Shown one piece after another: positions 4,641-5,131 of a DNA stretch of 5,131 nt. Position numbers and translations under genes: made by a program. Origin of the DNA: an uncultured Oscillibacter sp. (GTDB taxonomy: Bacteria; Bacillota; Clostridia; Oscillospirales; Oscillospiraceae); NCBI GenBank assembly GCA_905233795.1, contig CAJOFP010000082.1, positions 7,608 to 12,738 of the forward strand, written 5' to 3'. The notes under the pieces were generated by a model, which saw only the letters and a list, made by a program, of their open reading frames with translations, did not search any database and had not been told where the DNA came from. Position 1 is the stretch's first letter. Each line of letters opens with the position of its first letter.

Positions 4641-5131
4641 ATGAGTGAACAAATCCCAAGATTATATTATACAAGAAACTGGGAAGACCCGGCGGATTTT
4701 CATACTCATGAGAGCAGTGAAATCCAGAACCGGAAAGATATTCAGAGCTTATTCACAGAATTGCGCGTGTATAACAATGATATTTTACTGCCCGTTTTAG
4801 AAAAATTGCTTACCAACGGCGTAAATAATACAGGCGAATATAATTTGAATCTTGACCCGGATTTATATTTACAATTAAGCGGCGGAACCATGCGTGGGCC
4901 GTTGTTATTATATCGCAATCCCGGATTTGAAAACGAAGCCGCCACCCGCGCTTATGTCGATAACGCCGACAGTGAGATTTTAAACGCCGCCCAATCCGGT
5001 ATAGAATCGCTTGAAAATAATATGCGAACCTGTCAGGAAAATATCACGGATTTGGACAGCCGCGCCGATGAGTTAGAAAACGCCGTCCGTAATATTGGAT
5101 CGTCTGTTGAAAGCGTCGTCGCGGAGCAAAT
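4641..5131 (+). CDS. Phage tail fibre/needle-like protein, N-terminal part (3' end outside window)
   Basis: The ATG at 4641 follows a G-run (4630-4635) at normal distance, 42 bases after the previous stop. The frame stays open to the window end (163 residues plus two bases). The N-terminus ('YYTRNWEDPADF', 9-20, then a helix with 'IQSLFTELRVYNNDILLPVLEKL', 34-56) resembles, from memory, the start of fibre/baseplate-type proteins in Clostridia prophages, likely the virion attachment part. Residues 78-107 carry the classic tail-fibre motif: QLSGGTMRGPLLL, then AATRAYVD. From 114 to at least 159 a perfect 3-4 heptad pattern is visible (L114, A117, I121, L124, M128, C131, I135, L138, A142, L145, V149, I152, V156, V159), indicating a parallel, probably trimeric coiled-coil shaft. 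A cysteine sits at a core position. The receptor-binding end lies beyond the window. Confidence 0.82.
   Translation, partial: MSEQIPRLYYTRNWEDPADFHTHESSEIQNRKDIQSLFTELRVYNNDILLPVLEKLLTNGVNNTGEYNLNLDPDLYLQLSGGTMRGPLLLYRNPGFENEAATRAYVDNADSEILNAAQSGIESLENNMRTCQENITDLDSRADELENAVRNIGSSVESVVAEQ

Noticed and set aside
4742..4945. 67-residue minus-strand frame
   Set aside because: It is antisense to the fibre gene, whose SGGTM motif and heptad pattern confirm the plus strand.

Overview
The window is a piece of the virion-structure operon of a tailed phage or prophage. All supportable genes lie on the + strand. The protein families resemble, from memory, those of Firmicutes/Clostridia prophages. Strong purine-rich ribosome binding sites upstream of three genes fit a low-to-medium GC Gram-positive host. 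No integrase, terminase, lysis gene or host gene is visible, so integrated versus free phage cannot be decided. The host assignment is inference.

Layout: (1) 1-483, the C-terminal part of a scaffold-like protein that begins upstream of the window; (2) 540-1373, the major capsid protein, an HK97-fold-type coat; (3) 1433-2137, a head-completion/connector-like protein carrying a long Asn/Gln-rich insertion; (4) 2138-2309, a 172-base gap holding a probable intrinsic terminator and a 114-base nested palindromic element resembling a REP/MITE-type repeat; (5) 2310-4598, a large hub/nozzle-like tail protein with a 'DGGLN...SRPG' N-terminal signature and several N/Q-, N- or acid-rich inserts; (6) 4641-5131, the N-terminal part of a tail fibre or needle protein with an SGGTM-type motif followed by a regular coiled coil, running off the window.

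How they fit together: the scaffold would guide coat assembly, the connector would close the portal vertex, and the hub and fibre proteins would form the tail. The order scaffold, coat, connector, hub, fibre, with no tail tube, tail terminator or tape-measure gene in between, is like that of P22-type short-tailed phages. It suggests a short-tailed virion, but the genes outside the window are needed to decide.

The most unusual signal is a recurrent in-frame hexanucleotide AATCAA (Asn-Gln). It is clustered in low-complexity tracts inside three different structural genes, with a 17-base stretch shared exactly between the first gene and the 762-residue tail gene. Two regulatory arrangements also deserve attention. 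The ribosome binding site of the connector gene is buried in a hairpin whose 5' arm starts right after the capsid stop codon. A terminator plus palindromic element splits the operon before the tail genes. I see no defence system, CRISPR array, RNA gene or transposase.
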